Part shown: positions 1-8,723 of the stretch, one piece after another | Numbering within the stretch: position 1 is the first letter of the stretch | How the letters are laid out: the number at the start of each line of letters is the position of its first letter | Assembly: GCA_003171335.1 (NCBI GenBank) | Contig: PMYD01000118.1 | Coordinates: forward strand, 40,706 to 88,666 | From: Phycisphaerales bacterium | GTDB taxonomy: Bacteria; Planctomycetota; Phycisphaerae; SM23-33; FEN-1343 | Direction of reading: 5' to 3' | Length of the DNA stretch: 47,961 nucleotides | The notes under the pieces: model-generated | What the model saw: the letters and a program-made list of their open reading frames with translations, nothing else | Databases searched by the model: none | What the model was told of the DNA's origin: nothing | Position numbers and translations under genes: made by a program

Positions 1-31
1 GGCTAAAAGCCTGTGCCACCTTAGTGCCACC

Positions 32-1438
32 TTATAGCCGCTGCTTGATCGCCGCACCTTCGGACGCTTGAGGCGCCAGGCCCAGTTGCACGTAAATCGG
101 ATGCACCATCCGCCCCAGGTGCGGCAGTTTCCTAGCGAACAGGAACGCCGCCACTATACAGCCCGCCCCGCCAATCGCCAGCGCGAAGGGGGCGCCCAGC
201 CAACTGGCCACCGCGCCCGCCAGCAGGCTGCCGAAGGGCACGGTGCCCATGAAGCACAGGGTGTACAGGCTCATCACGCGGCCGCGCATCTTGTCATCCA
301 CGAGGGTCTGAATCAGCGAATTGCTGGAGGCCATGGAGATCATGGCGCCAAAGCCGGCCAGGCCCAGCAGGACCATGGACAGCGGCAGGATCCGCGAAAA
401 CGAAAAGCCGATCAGGGCGCTGCCGAACAGGAACGCGGCGATCGCCATGAGGCGACCCAGGCCGCGGACGCTGCGCCGCGAGGCGAGGTAGATGGCCCCC
501 ACCAGGGCCCCGCAGCCTGCCGAGGACAGCAGAAAGCCCTGCGTGCGCGCGCCGCCGTGCAGAATATCCTTGGCCCAGGTGGGCATGAGAACCGCGTACG
601 ACATGCCCACCAGGCTCATCGTCGCCACCTGCTGGAGGATGGCCTTGAGCGGGGCAAATCCCATCGCGTAGTCCAGCCCGGCCTTGACGTTCGCCAGCAG
701 AGAGATCTGCGGGGCGGCCCGGTTGGAGCGATTGAGCTTCATTGCCCGCAGCGAAAAAATGACCGCAATGTAGCTCAGCCCGTTGAGCGCGAAGCACACC
801 CCCGCCCCGATCAGCTTTTCGCCAAAGGTCGCGATGATGGCGCCCGCGACCGCCGGGCCGACCAGACGGGCGCTGTTAAAGAGCGAAGAGTTCAAGGCAA
901 TGGCATTGGAAATGTCCGACTTATCCGGCACCATCTCCACGACGAAGGATTGGCGGATAGGGACATCAAACGCGTTGACCACACCCAGCACCAGGCTCAT
1001 CGCCACGATGTACCAGATGGTTATCGTTCCCGTGAGCGCCAGCGCGGCCAGCACAAGGGCCTGCACCATTGCCAGCGCCTGGGTGGCAATCACCAGGCGG
1101 CGGCGGTCCATGTGATCGGCAAGCACGCCCGCCAGGGGCGAAAACATGAAGGCCGGAATCTGGGCGCAAAAACCTACCAGACCCTGGTAGAACGGCGAGA
1201 CCACGAGAAACCGCACCAGCCAGCCGCTGGCCATGGCCTGCATCCAGGTTCCCATCAGCGAGATGCCCTGGCCCACAAAGAAGAGCTGGTAGTTGCGGTG
1301 CCGCAGGGCCCGAACCACATGCCTGCCGGCGCCAGCACGGGCGGCCAAGGCGCCAAAAGCCCCAACGATGCCCCCGGTTCGACGGCCGGCAGCTTCCACG
1401 GACGGGCTCTGAAGCGATGGACCTTCCAGTTCGCTCAC
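32..1438 (-). CDS. MFS efflux transporter (DHA3/EntS-like)
   Basis: A 468-residue, strongly hydrophobic protein with the spacing of a 12-helix major facilitator. The motif-A loop is visible as GVLADHMDRRR near residue 104. The overall pattern resembles the MFS_3/enterobactin-exporter (EntS) group, which export small molecules by proton antiport across the inner membrane. It starts with GTG, and the GTGA overlap with the stop of the upstream TetR gene indicates a two-gene operon transcribed from the promoter at about 2130-2161. Substrate cannot be read from the sequence. Drug or siderophore export is inferred from the TetR partner and from the neighbouring pumps. Confidence 0.88.
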   Translation of the reverse strand: MSELEGPSLQSPSVEAAGRRTGGIVGAFGALAARAGAGRHVVRALRHRNYQLFFVGQGISLMGTWMQAMASGWLVRFLVVSPFYQGLVGFCAQIPAFMFSPLAGVLADHMDRRRLVIATQALAMVQALVLAALALTGTITIWYIVAMSLVLGVVNAFDVPIRQSFVVEMVPDKSDISNAIALNSSLFNSARLVGPAVAGAIIATFGEKLIGAGVCFALNGLSYIAVIFSLRAMKLNRSNRAAPQISLLANVKAGLDYAMGFAPLKAILQQVATMSLVGMSYAVLMPTWAKDILHGGARTQGFLLSSAGCGALVGAIYLASRRSVRGLGRLMAIAAFLFGSALIGFSFSRILPLSMVLLGLAGFGAMISMASSNSLIQTLVDDKMRGRVMSLYTLCFMGTVPFGSLLAGAVASWLGAPFALAIGGAGCIVAAFLFARKLPHLGRMVHPIYVQLGLAPQASEGAAIKQRL

Positions 1439-2085
1439 GGGGCCGATTCCGAAATCGCCGGCGCGGCGGCCGCACTGCGGCGGCTAAACAGGCCGGCCGC
1501 CGGGCCGCTGTGGGCAGCGCCGAAGAAGAACAGGTTCACCAGCATGTCGGGCGAGCGCCGGTCTTCCGGCACATCGGTCAGGTCGCGCGCCCGCGCCCGC
1601 AGCATGCCCAACAAATAGCCCGCCAGCACCTCCGGCTCGATGTCGCGGCGGACCTGGCCCTCGGCCACGCCCTTGGCGATCACCTCGGCCACCGACGTGA
1701 CCAGCGTGCGGCGGGTTTCCATCCAGCGATGCTGGATTTTCCCGGTGCTGAAGGACATGCGGCTGTCTTCGCTCTGCATGATGCCGAACAGCCGCCGGCG
1801 GTCCTGGAAGAAGGCGATGATCTGCTGGCAGGCGGACATGAGCTGCTCGGCGAAGAGCGCCTCGCCGGGGGCGCTGCCGCGAATCAGCTCGCACAACTGC
1901 TCGAAGCCCAGCGTGGCGGTCTGGAAGAAAAGGTCTTCCTTATCGCGAAAATACTTATAGATCGTGCCTTTGCCCACGCGCGCGGCCTTGGCGATCTCGT
2001 CGGTGGTGACGGTGCCCGGCGGCCGGCTGGTGAACAGCCGCTCGGCGGCGTGCATGATCTGCTGTTTTCGGTCGCCTCGGGGCAT
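1435..2085 (-). CDS. TetR/AcrR family transcriptional repressor
   Basis: A 216-residue protein with an N-terminal TetR helix-turn-helix at about residues 8-55 (TTDEIAKAARVGKGTIYKYF is the recognition region) followed by an alpha-helical ligand-binding domain with a Q-rich, aromatic core. TetR proteins bind palindromes as dimers and leave DNA when a ligand binds. It is first in a two-gene operon with the MFS exporter and diverges from the RND adaptor gene. Matching ACTGAC/GTCAGT palindromes lie in front of both transcription units, so autoregulation plus control of the RND pump is the straightforward inference. Confidence 0.92.
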   Translation of the reverse strand: MPRGDRKQQIMHAAERLFTSRPPGTVTTDEIAKAARVGKGTIYKYFRDKEDLFFQTATLGFEQLCELIRGSAPGEALFAEQLMSACQQIIAFFQDRRRLFGIMQSEDSRMSFSTGKIQHRWMETRRTLVTSVAEVIAKGVAEGQVRRDIEPEVLAGYLLGMLRARARDLTDVPEDRRSPDMLVNLFFFGAAHSGPAAGLFSRRSAAAAPAISESAP

Positions 2086-2117
2086 CGTTTTTACGGTCCT
2101 GATCTACCGGGTCCAGA

Positions 2118-2131
2118 ACTGACTGGTCAGT
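2118..2131. promoter_or_regulatory. TetR operator 1 (in front of tetR-MFS)
   Basis: Perfect inverted repeat ACTGAC-TG-GTCAGT. It abuts the -10 box (2132-2137) of the leftward promoter and covers the expected transcription start, a classic position for autorepression. The half-sites are identical to those of the operator at 2231-2250. Confidence 0.75.
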
Positions 2132-2161
2132 ATTATAGCGCATAGGCCCTGGCAGCGTCAA
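2132..2161 (-). promoter_or_regulatory. Sigma-70-type promoter of tetR-MFS
   Basis: Read on the minus strand, TTGACG (2156-2161) is followed after 18 bases by a perfect TATAAT (2132-2137). Transcription would start near 2125, inside operator 1, about 40 bases before the TetR start codon. Confidence 0.65.
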
Positions 2162-2230
2162 CGCAAGGATTGCAAGAGTTTTTGCAAAATAAATGGGCCG
2201 ATGGAAGCTTGAAAATCCGCTGGAAATTTG

Positions 2231-2250
2231 GATACTGACTAGTCAGTATC
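2231..2250. promoter_or_regulatory. TetR operator 2 (in front of the RND operon)
   Basis: A perfect 20-bp palindrome with half-site GATACTGACT, 72 bases before the RND adaptor start. Its core ACTGAC/GTCAGT equals operator 1. A weak candidate promoter (TTGAAA at 2209-2214, 18-base gap, TACTGA at 2233-2238) would place the -10 box inside the palindrome, so binding should block initiation; that promoter assignment is tentative. Confidence 0.72.
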
Positions 2251-2321
2251 ATGGGTCTGAAGTTTCCCCGCCGTCGCCGGCCGCACCGGCCGGCCAGGAG
2301 ATCAATGGCCCGAGGGACTTG

Positions 2322-3518
2322 ATGAGGATTTTAAAAGTGAGCGATGTCATTCAATCCGAAAACGGCCGCGCCCGGCGAGGTAGCCGCATCGCCGCCCTGG
2401 CGGCGGCCGTGCTGGCGGCGGGCCTGGCGGCCTCGTGCAGCAAGACTGAGGCGGCCGGCAAGGCCGCGGATCGCCGCGTGCCCGTCACGGTCGCCCAGGC
2501 GCAGAAGAAGACCGTGCCGTTGGAGGTTCGCACGTTCGGCGCGGTGCGCGCCTCGGCCACCGTGACCATCAAGCCGGAAATCACGGGCATTGTCCAGACC
2601 GTGCACGTGCTCAAGGGCCAGGCGGTGCACAAGGGCGACCTGCTGTTCTCCATCGACCCGCGGCCCTTCGACGCGGCGCTCAAGCAGGCCCAGGGCAACC
2701 TGGCGCGCGATGTGGCCCAGGCCCACGAGGCCCAGCTCGAGGCCCAGCGCGATGAGGAGCTGTTCAAGAAAGGCATCTCCTCCGCCTCCGACCACGACAA
2801 GCTCATCGCCGCCGCCGACGCCTTGAACGCCGCCGTCCAGGCCGACCAGGCCGCCGTGGAGAACGCCCAGCTTCAACTGGAGCATTGCTCCATCCGCTCG
2901 CCCCTGGATGGGCGGGCCGGCAGCCTGTGCATCGACCAGGGCAACCTGGCCAAGGTCAACGACGAGATGATGGCCATCATCAACCAGATCAGCCCCGTGG
3001 ATGTCTTTTTCTCGATCACCCAGTCGGACCTGCCCGCCCTGCGCCAGTACATGGCCAACGGCAAGCTGAAGGTGCTGGCCACCATTCCCGAGCAGGCGCA
3101 GGTCGAGGAAGGCGAGCTGACGTTCATCGACAACACCGTCGACAGGACCACCGGCACGATCATGGTGGGCGCCAGCTTCCCCAACACGCAGGAGCGGCTG
3201 TGGCCCGGCCAGTACGTGGATGTGGCGCTGACGCTGGCGCAGCAGGACGACCAGGTGGTCGTGCCCGCGCGGGCCGTGCAGACGGGCCAGAACGGCAAGT
3301 ATGTGCTCGTGGTCTCGGCCGACCGGTCGGCCCAGGTCCGGCTGGTGAAGGTGGGCCAGCTGCTGGGGCTTGACGTGGTGGTCACCGACGGCCTGAAGGG
3401 CGACGAGACGGTGGTCACCGACGGCCACCTGCGGCTGACGGATGGGGTCAAGGTCGAGATCAAGGCCCCCACTGACGGCCAGGCGGCTTCCCAGCCGGCG
3501 CAGGAGACGGCGGCATGA
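2322..3518 (+). CDS. RND efflux periplasmic adaptor (AcrA/MexA-type)
   Basis: From the ATG at 2322 (preceded by GAGGG, 5-base spacing) the protein is 398 residues. The N-terminus has a basic stretch, a hydrophobic run and AASC at about residue 42, resembling a lipoprotein signal. Then follow the biotinyl-lipoyl-like region (ITGIVQTVHVLKGQAVHKGD), an alpha-helical hairpin rich in Ala/Gln/Glu, and beta-barrel and membrane-proximal domains (AVQTGQNGKYV). Such adaptors link an inner-membrane RND pump to a TolC-like channel. An in-frame upstream ATG at 2193 would add 43 residues and overrun operator 2, so I reject it. The stop overlaps the permease start by ATGA. Confidence 0.93.
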   Translation: MRILKVSDVIQSENGRARRGSRIAALAAAVLAAGLAASCSKTEAAGKAADRRVPVTVAQAQKKTVPLEVRTFGAVRASATVTIKPEITGIVQTVHVLKGQAVHKGDLLFSIDPRPFDAALKQAQGNLARDVAQAHEAQLEAQRDEELFKKGISSASDHDKLIAAADALNAAVQADQAAVENAQLQLEHCSIRSPLDGRAGSLCIDQGNLAKVNDEMMAIINQISPVDVFFSITQSDLPALRQYMANGKLKVLATIPEQAQVEEGELTFIDNTVDRTTGTIMVGASFPNTQERLWPGQYVDVALTLAQQDDQVVVPARAVQTGQNGKYVLVVSADRSAQVRLVKVGQLLGLDVVVTDGLKGDETVVTDGHLRLTDGVKVEIKAPTDGQAASQPAQETAA

Positions 3519-6500
3519 ATATCGCCTCAGTTTTTATCCGCCGGCCCGTCATGACGACGCTGGTGATGTCCAGCATCATGTTGTTCGGCATCATGGCGTA
3601 CAAGATGCTGCCGGTGAGCGACCTGCCGAACGTGGACTTCCCCACGATCAGCGTGTACTGCTCCTACCCGGGGGCCAGCCCCGCCACGATGGCCTCATCC
3701 GTGGCCATGCCGCTGGAGAAGGAGCTGTCCACGATTGCCGGCGTGGATTCCATGAGCTCCACCAGCTCGATAGGCTCCACCAGCATCACCATCCAGTTCG
3801 CGCTGGCGCGCAACATTGACGCGGCGGCGCAGGATGTGCAGGCGGCCATCGCGCGGGCCATGCGCAAGCTGCCCGCGGACCTGCCGGCCCCGCCCTCCTA
3901 CCGCAAGACCAACCCGGCCGACCAGCCCATCCTGTACCTGGCGATGACCTCCAACACGCTGGCCATGTCCGACGTGGATGAGTACGCCGAGACCATGCTC
4001 GCCCAGCAAATGAGCATGATCAACGGCGTGTCCGAGGTGCGGGTGTTCGGCTCGCAAAAGTACGCCGTGCGGATTCAACTGGACCCGAAGGCCCTGGCCT
4101 CGCGCGGCATCGGCTTGGACGAGATGAACGCGGCCGTCACCTCCCAGAACGTCAACGTGCCGCTGGGCGGCATGGCCGGCCCCTACCAGTCCGTCACGCT
4201 GCAGGCCAACGGGCAGCTCGTCCGTGCCAAGGATTACCTGCGGCTGGTCTTGGCCTACCGCAACGGTCAGCCCGTCCGCCTGAATGAAGTCGGTACGGCC
4301 ATCGACAGCGTGGAGAACGACAAGTCCCTGGCGTGGTACATGAGCGATCGTGCCCGGTCGCGGTCCATCGTGCTGGCGGTGCTGCGCCAGCCCGGCACCA
4401 ACACGCTGCAGGTGGCGGATTCCGTCAAGTCCCTGCTCAACAAGTTCCGCACCCAATTGCCGGCCTCGGTGTCGCTCAGCGTGCTGCGCGACGGCAGCGT
4501 GCCCATCCGCGAGTCGGCTCACGACGTGCAGTTCACGCTGCTCATCACGCTGGCGCTGGTGGTGCTGGTGATCTTCCTGTTCCTGCGGAACCTTTCGGCC
4601 ACGGTCATCCCCAGCCTGACGCTGCCCATGGCCATTGTGGGCACGTTCATGGTGATGTACCTGCTGAGCTACAGCCTCGACAACCTGTCGCTGATGGCGC
4701 TGACGCTGTCGGTGGGCTTCATCGTCGACGACGCGGTGGTGATGCTGGAGAACATCGTCCGCCACATGGAGATGGGCAAGACGCGCATGCAGGCGGCCCT
4801 GGAGGGGGCCCAGGAAATCGGCTTTACCATCGTCTCGATGACCATCTCGCTGGCGGCGGTGTTCATCCCGGTGCTGTTCATGGGCGGGCTGGTGGGACGG
4901 CTGTTCCGCGAGTTCGCCGTGACCATCGGCGCCGCGGTGCTGGTCTCCGGCGTGGTGTCGCTGACGCTGACGCCCATGCTGGCCAGCCGGTTCCTCCGCG
5001 AGCACGGCCCGGCGCACCACAACGCGGCCTACCGGGCGACCGAGGCGGCCTTCAACTGGATGGTGAAGATCTACTCCTCGACACTCTGGGTCGTGCTCCG
5101 CCACCGCCGGACAACCATGATCTTCTCGGCGGCCATCCTGGTGGCCACAGGGCTGCTCTTCAAGCTCATCCCCATGGACTTTATCCCCGCGGAGGACCGC
5201 GACCAGTTCGTGGTCCAGGTCGAAGCGCCGCAGCAGACCTCGTTTGACGCCATGGCGGCCTATCAGCGGAAGGTCATGGACTGCCTGCAGGCGGACGAGA
5301 ACGTCGACCGCTTCATGTCCAGCGTCGGCGGCAGCTCGTTCGGGCAGGCCAACACCGGCATGTGCTTCGTGGTCCTCAAGCCCCGCCGACAGCGCCAGCT
5401 CAAGATTGACCAGGTGATCGCCGAGCTGCGCGCCAAGCTGACGCCGATTCCCGGCATCCGCGTGTACCTGACCAATCCGCTGCCCATCAACGTGGGCGGG
5501 CGCATGACGCGTGCCTTGTACCAGGTTACGTTCCTGGGCTCCAACACGCAGGAGCTGTACGCCTACGGCGAGAAGATGGAAGAGCAGATCCGGCAGCTGC
5601 CCGGCCTGATGGACGTCTCCAGCGACCTGCAGATGAAGAACCCGCAGGTGAACGTGCTGATGGACCGCGACAAGGCCAAGGCGTACGACGTGACGCCCTT
5701 CCAGATCACCGACGCGATCGACACGGCCTTCGGCACCCGGCAGATCTCCACCATCCTGACGCCCACCAACGATTACCAGGTGATCATGGAGGTCATGCCC
5801 GAGTACCAATTGGACAAGACGTCCCTGTCCATGCTGTACATCCGCTCGGCCCAGGGCCAGCTGGTGCCGCTCAAGGCGGTCACCTCGCTGACGGAGAACC
5901 TGGGCCCCCTGTCGATCGCCCACTCCGGGCAGATGCCCTCGGTGACGGTTTCCTTCAACCTCAAGCCGGGCGTGGCGCTGAGCGATGCCACCAAGGCCGT
6001 TGACGCCATTGCCGCCACCTCCCTGCCGGCCGGCATGAGCTACGCCTTCCAGGGCACCGCCCAGGCGTTCAAGGATTCCATGAACGGCATGGTGGTGCTG
6101 CTGATCCTGGCGGTGGTGGTGATCTACGTGGTGCTGGGCGTGCTCTATGAGAGTTTCTACCACCCCATCACGATCCTCTCTGCCCTGCCGTTTGCCGGCT
6201 TTGGCGCGCTGCTGACGCTGATGATCTTCAAGGCGACGCTGTCGCTGTATGCCTTCGTGGGCATCATCATGCTCATCGGCCTGGTGAAGAAGAACGGCAT
6301 CATGATGGTCGACTTCGCCATCGAGTGCCAGCACCGCGATGGGCTGGGGCCGGTGGAGGCCATCCACAAGGCGTGCATGGTGCGGTTCCGCCCGATCATG
6401 ATGACCACGATGGCGGCGCTGATGGCCGGCATTCCCATCGCCATGGGCTACGGCGCCGGCGGCGAGGCCCGCCGCCCGCTGGGCCTGTCCGTCACCGGCG

Positions 6501-6661
6501 GCCTGATGTTCTCGCAGTCGCTGACGTTGTATGTGACGCCGGTGTTCTTCGTGTACATGGAGAAAATCCGCCACCTGCTCAGCCGGCACGGCCGCAAGGG
6601 GCATGTGGAATCCGCCGCCCAGCGGCTCGCCCAGCCGGCAGTGGAGACGGTGGAACCCTAG
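3515..6661 (+). CDS. RND efflux permease (AcrB/HAE-1 family)
   Basis: At 1048 residues this is the same size as AcrB. The N-terminus (SVFIRRPVMTTLVM) and the two-fold arrangement of membrane helices and large periplasmic loops are typical. Proton-relay residues are present: Asp405-Asp406 in GFIVDDAVVMLEN and Lys925/926 in LIGLVKKNGIMM. It should drive proton-coupled export of hydrophobic or amphiphilic compounds as a trimer in the inner membrane, with the adaptor just upstream (4-bp overlap) and the outer-membrane factor at 7074 as partners. The operon is probably under TetR control. Substrates are unknown. The stop is followed by a 7-bp-stem hairpin (6673-6695) without a T-tract. Confidence 0.96.
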   Translation: MNIASVFIRRPVMTTLVMSSIMLFGIMAYKMLPVSDLPNVDFPTISVYCSYPGASPATMASSVAMPLEKELSTIAGVDSMSSTSSIGSTSITIQFALARNIDAAAQDVQAAIARAMRKLPADLPAPPSYRKTNPADQPILYLAMTSNTLAMSDVDEYAETMLAQQMSMINGVSEVRVFGSQKYAVRIQLDPKALASRGIGLDEMNAAVTSQNVNVPLGGMAGPYQSVTLQANGQLVRAKDYLRLVLAYRNGQPVRLNEVGTAIDSVENDKSLAWYMSDRARSRSIVLAVLRQPGTNTLQVADSVKSLLNKFRTQLPASVSLSVLRDGSVPIRESAHDVQFTLLITLALVVLVIFLFLRNLSATVIPSLTLPMAIVGTFMVMYLLSYSLDNLSLMALTLSVGFIVDDAVVMLENIVRHMEMGKTRMQAALEGAQEIGFTIVSMTISLAAVFIPVLFMGGLVGRLFREFAVTIGAAVLVSGVVSLTLTPMLASRFLREHGPAHHNAAYRATEAAFNWMVKIYSSTLWVVLRHRRTTMIFSAAILVATGLLFKLIPMDFIPAEDRDQFVVQVEAPQQTSFDAMAAYQRKVMDCLQADENVDRFMSSVGGSSFGQANTGMCFVVLKPRRQRQLKIDQVIAELRAKLTPIPGIRVYLTNPLPINVGGRMTRALYQVTFLGSNTQELYAYGEKMEEQIRQLPGLMDVSSDLQMKNPQVNVLMDRDKAKAYDVTPFQITDAIDTAFGTRQISTILTPTNDYQVIMEVMPEYQLDKTSLSMLYIRSAQGQLVPLKAVTSLTENLGPLSIAHSGQMPSVTVSFNLKPGVALSDATKAVDAIAATSLPAGMSYAFQGTAQAFKDSMNGMVVLLILAVVVIYVVLGVLYESFYHPITILSALPFAGFGALLTLMIFKATLSLYAFVGIIMLIGLVKKNGIMMVDFAIECQHRDGLGPVEAIHKACMVRFRPIMMTTMAALMAGIPIAMGYGAGGEARRPLGLSVTGGLMFSQSLTLYVTPVFFVYMEKIRHLLSRHGRKGHVESAAQRLAQPAVETVEP

Positions 6662-7073
6662 ATGGAACCTGAGGCGCATCATCGCGTTATGCGCCCAAGA
6701 CCACCTTTAAACCGTTTAAAGGTGAGCGACCAGGTGTCCATAATGGACACCTGCCCTCAGGGGCGAAAGTTTCGCCCCTGTCGGCCCTTTGCGGCCAGGG
6801 ACCACAATATGTAGTGGTTATCGGGCGGGTGCTGCACAACGACTCCGACAAAGTCGGAGTCGGCAAGTGTAAACCGTTTACACTTGAAGTGCCGGCAACT
6901 GTGCGTAACGCACAGTTGATTGGATGAGATGTGTCGGCAACTGTCCATAATGGACAGTTGATGAAATGTCGGCAACTGTCCGCGGCGGACAGTTGATTGG
7001 CGAGGAGGCCAACTGAGGGAATTCCTCACTTCCGCCCCCCGACGTCACGAGCGTTACGAGAGGCCCCGGGTAG
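6662..7073. repeat. Palindrome array A: nine 23-bp palindromes
   Basis: A 412-base non-coding gap packed with 23-bp palindromes of 11-base arms around one central base. Positions and left arms: 6702-6724 CACCTTTAAAC; 6731-6753 CAGGTGTCCAT; 6758-6780 CAGGGGCGAAA; 6840-6862 CGACTCCGAC (10-bp arms, AAA centre); 6864-6886 CAAGTGTAAAC; 6896-6918 CAACTGTGCGT; 6938-6960 CAACTGTCCAT; 6973-6995 CAACTGTCCGC; 7010-7032 CAACTGAGGGA (imperfect). All but the last are perfect on the stated arms. Several are preceded by GTCGG or CCGG and followed by AT. The array ends 41 bases before the outer-membrane factor gene. I found no convincing ORF here. Confidence 0.9.
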
Positions 7074-8558
7074 ATGAACGCATTTAAGATCTTGTCGCTG
7101 CTGGCGTTAGGTATGCTGCTGGCGGCCGGGTGCAACGTCGGGCCCAATTACCGGCCGCCGACGACCACGATGCCGGCGAGCTTTGGCCCGCTGCCGCCGA
7201 CCTCGCAGCCCAGCCCGCTGGCGGCGGCCGTCACGCCTGCCGCCCAGTGGTGGATGCTGCTGAACGACCCGGCACTGGATGACCTTATCGCCCGGGCCGT
7301 TCAGGCCAACTACGACGTGCGCACTGCCGTCGCCCGCGTTCGCGAGGCCCGCGCCCGCCGCACGATCGTCAGCTCGCAGGAGTATCCCTCCCTCGACGCT
7401 GTCGGCGACTATTCGCACAACCGGCTCAGCCAGAACGCCGCCCCCTATAACGCGTTCAAGCTGCCGCACTTCCCCTGGGAGTTCAACCAGTACCAGGCCG
7501 GCTTTGACGCCTCGTGGGAGCTGGATGTCTTCGGCGGCACGCGCCGCGCCGTGCAGGCGGCCACGGCCGACCTGGAGGCCACGATCGAAGGCCAGCGCGG
7601 CGTGGTGCTCTCCGTGCTGGCGGAAGTGGCCCGCAATTACGTGGAACTCCGCGGCTACCAGCAGGAACTCATCATCGCGCGCCAAAACCTCCAGACACAG
7701 CGCCAGACGTTGCAATTGACGCTCGATCGGCGCAAGGTCGGCGAAGCGACGCAACTGGATGTCTCGCGGGCCAGCGCCCAGGTCTCCAGCACCGAGGCCA
7801 CGCTGCCGCAACTGGCCCGTCAGGAATGGCAGGCCATGTACCGCCTGTCGGTGCTGCTGGGCCAGCAGCCGGGGGACCTGGTCGACAGCCTCAGTGCGGC
7901 GGCGGCCATACCGGTTCCTCCCGAGCAGGTGGCCACGGGGCTGCCCGCTGAATTGCTGCGCCGCCGGCCGGACATCCGCCAGGCGGAGCGGCAGCTCGCC
8001 GCCGCCACGGCCCGCATCGGCCAGGCCAAGGCCGACCTGTACCCGCAATTCGCGCTCAACGGCTCGTTCGCCTGGCAGTCGTCCGACACGCATAACCTGT
8101 TCGACTCGCCCAGCCGCTCCTGGACGGTCGGGCCCAGCGTCCGCTGGCCGGTCTTCGACGCCGGGCGGATCCGGGCGAACATCAAGATCCGCACCGCCCA
8201 GCAGGAACAGGCGATGATGAGCTACGAGCAGACCGTGCTGCGCGCCATGGAGGAAGTGCAGGATGCCCTGGTGTCCTTCAACACCGAGCAGGAGCGGCGC
8301 AAGAGCCTCCAGGATGCGGTCCGCGCCAGCCAGGAGTCGGTCGACCTGGCGCGCGAGCTGTATCGACAGGGACTGTCGGATTTCCTGTCCGTCCTGGATG
8401 CCCAGCGCCAGCTCTTCCAGTCGCAGGAGGCCCTGGTGCTCAGCGACCGGGCGCTGACGACCTCGCTGGTGGCCCTCTATAAAGCCCTGGGCGGCGGCTG
8501 GGAAGTGGCGATGGCCACTACGCAACCGGCGGCGACACAACCGGCGGCTAAGCCATAG
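7074..8558 (+). CDS. Outer-membrane efflux lipoprotein (NodT/OprM, TolC family)
   Basis: A 494-residue protein with a lipoprotein signal (hydrophobic run ending LLAAGC) followed directly by NVGPNYRPP, the hallmark start of the NodT/OprM branch. Two OEP repeats follow: the first from about residue 60 (WWMLLNDPALDDLIARA), the second from about residue 290 (LLRRRPDIRQAERQLAAA). It forms the trimeric outer-membrane duct of tripartite pumps. It is the only such gene in the window, placed between the RND genes and the EmrAB-like and ABC exporters. The C-terminal tail is rich in Ala/Thr/Gln/Pro. Its upstream region is occupied by palindrome array A. Confidence 0.95.
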   Translation: MNAFKILSLLALGMLLAAGCNVGPNYRPPTTTMPASFGPLPPTSQPSPLAAAVTPAAQWWMLLNDPALDDLIARAVQANYDVRTAVARVREARARRTIVSSQEYPSLDAVGDYSHNRLSQNAAPYNAFKLPHFPWEFNQYQAGFDASWELDVFGGTRRAVQAATADLEATIEGQRGVVLSVLAEVARNYVELRGYQQELIIARQNLQTQRQTLQLTLDRRKVGEATQLDVSRASAQVSSTEATLPQLARQEWQAMYRLSVLLGQQPGDLVDSLSAAAAIPVPPEQVATGLPAELLRRRPDIRQAERQLAAATARIGQAKADLYPQFALNGSFAWQSSDTHNLFDSPSRSWTVGPSVRWPVFDAGRIRANIKIRTAQQEQAMMSYEQTVLRAMEEVQDALVSFNTEQERRKSLQDAVRASQESVDLARELYRQGLSDFLSVLDAQRQLFQSQEALVLSDRALTTSLVALYKALGGGWEVAMATTQPAATQPAAKP

Positions 8559-8565
8559 CAAGAAA

Positions 8566-8683
8566 GTAGCATGGGCGTCTCGCCCATGAGTCCCACGGGC
8601 GTCTCGCCCGTGGCGAAACGGAGAGACTGCCGGAAACACGGCCAAGATGGCCGTGCGACTCACGGGCGAGACGCCCGTGCTAC
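8566..8683. repeat. GRDAHAT-type repeat element, copy 1
   Basis: A 118-bp element with 27-bp near-perfect inverted ends: left 8566-8592 begins GTAGCATGGGCGTCTCGCCC, right 8657-8683 ends with GCCCGTGCTAC; the two differ at two positions. An inner palindrome CACGGCCA-aga-TGGCCGTG lies near 8638-8655. The same ends recur at 14372-14513 and 17591-17687. No coding function is apparent; it fills the gap between the outer-membrane factor and EmrA genes. Confidence 0.85.
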
Positions 8684-8723
8684 GGGTCTTTCAGAGGTGA
8701 AGATACCGGAGAGTTAGGAAGAA

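Noticed and set aside
2193..2321. Longer N-terminus for the RND adaptor
   Set aside because: It would cover operator 2 and place 43 residues before a good signal sequence; ATG 2322 has a proper Shine-Dalgarno.
3695..6682. Long antisense frame opposite the RND permease
   Set aside because: His/Gln/Arg-rich composition is that of a shadow frame in GC-rich DNA; the plus-strand gene is unmistakable.
6673..6695. Rho-independent terminator after the RND permease
   Set aside because: 7-bp stem with 9-base loop but no T-tract; may be chance or a factor-dependent end.
6757..7147. Small minus-strand frames through array A
   Set aside because: They exist because palindromes are free of stops in some frames; peptides repeat the palindrome pattern and no ribosome site is seen.
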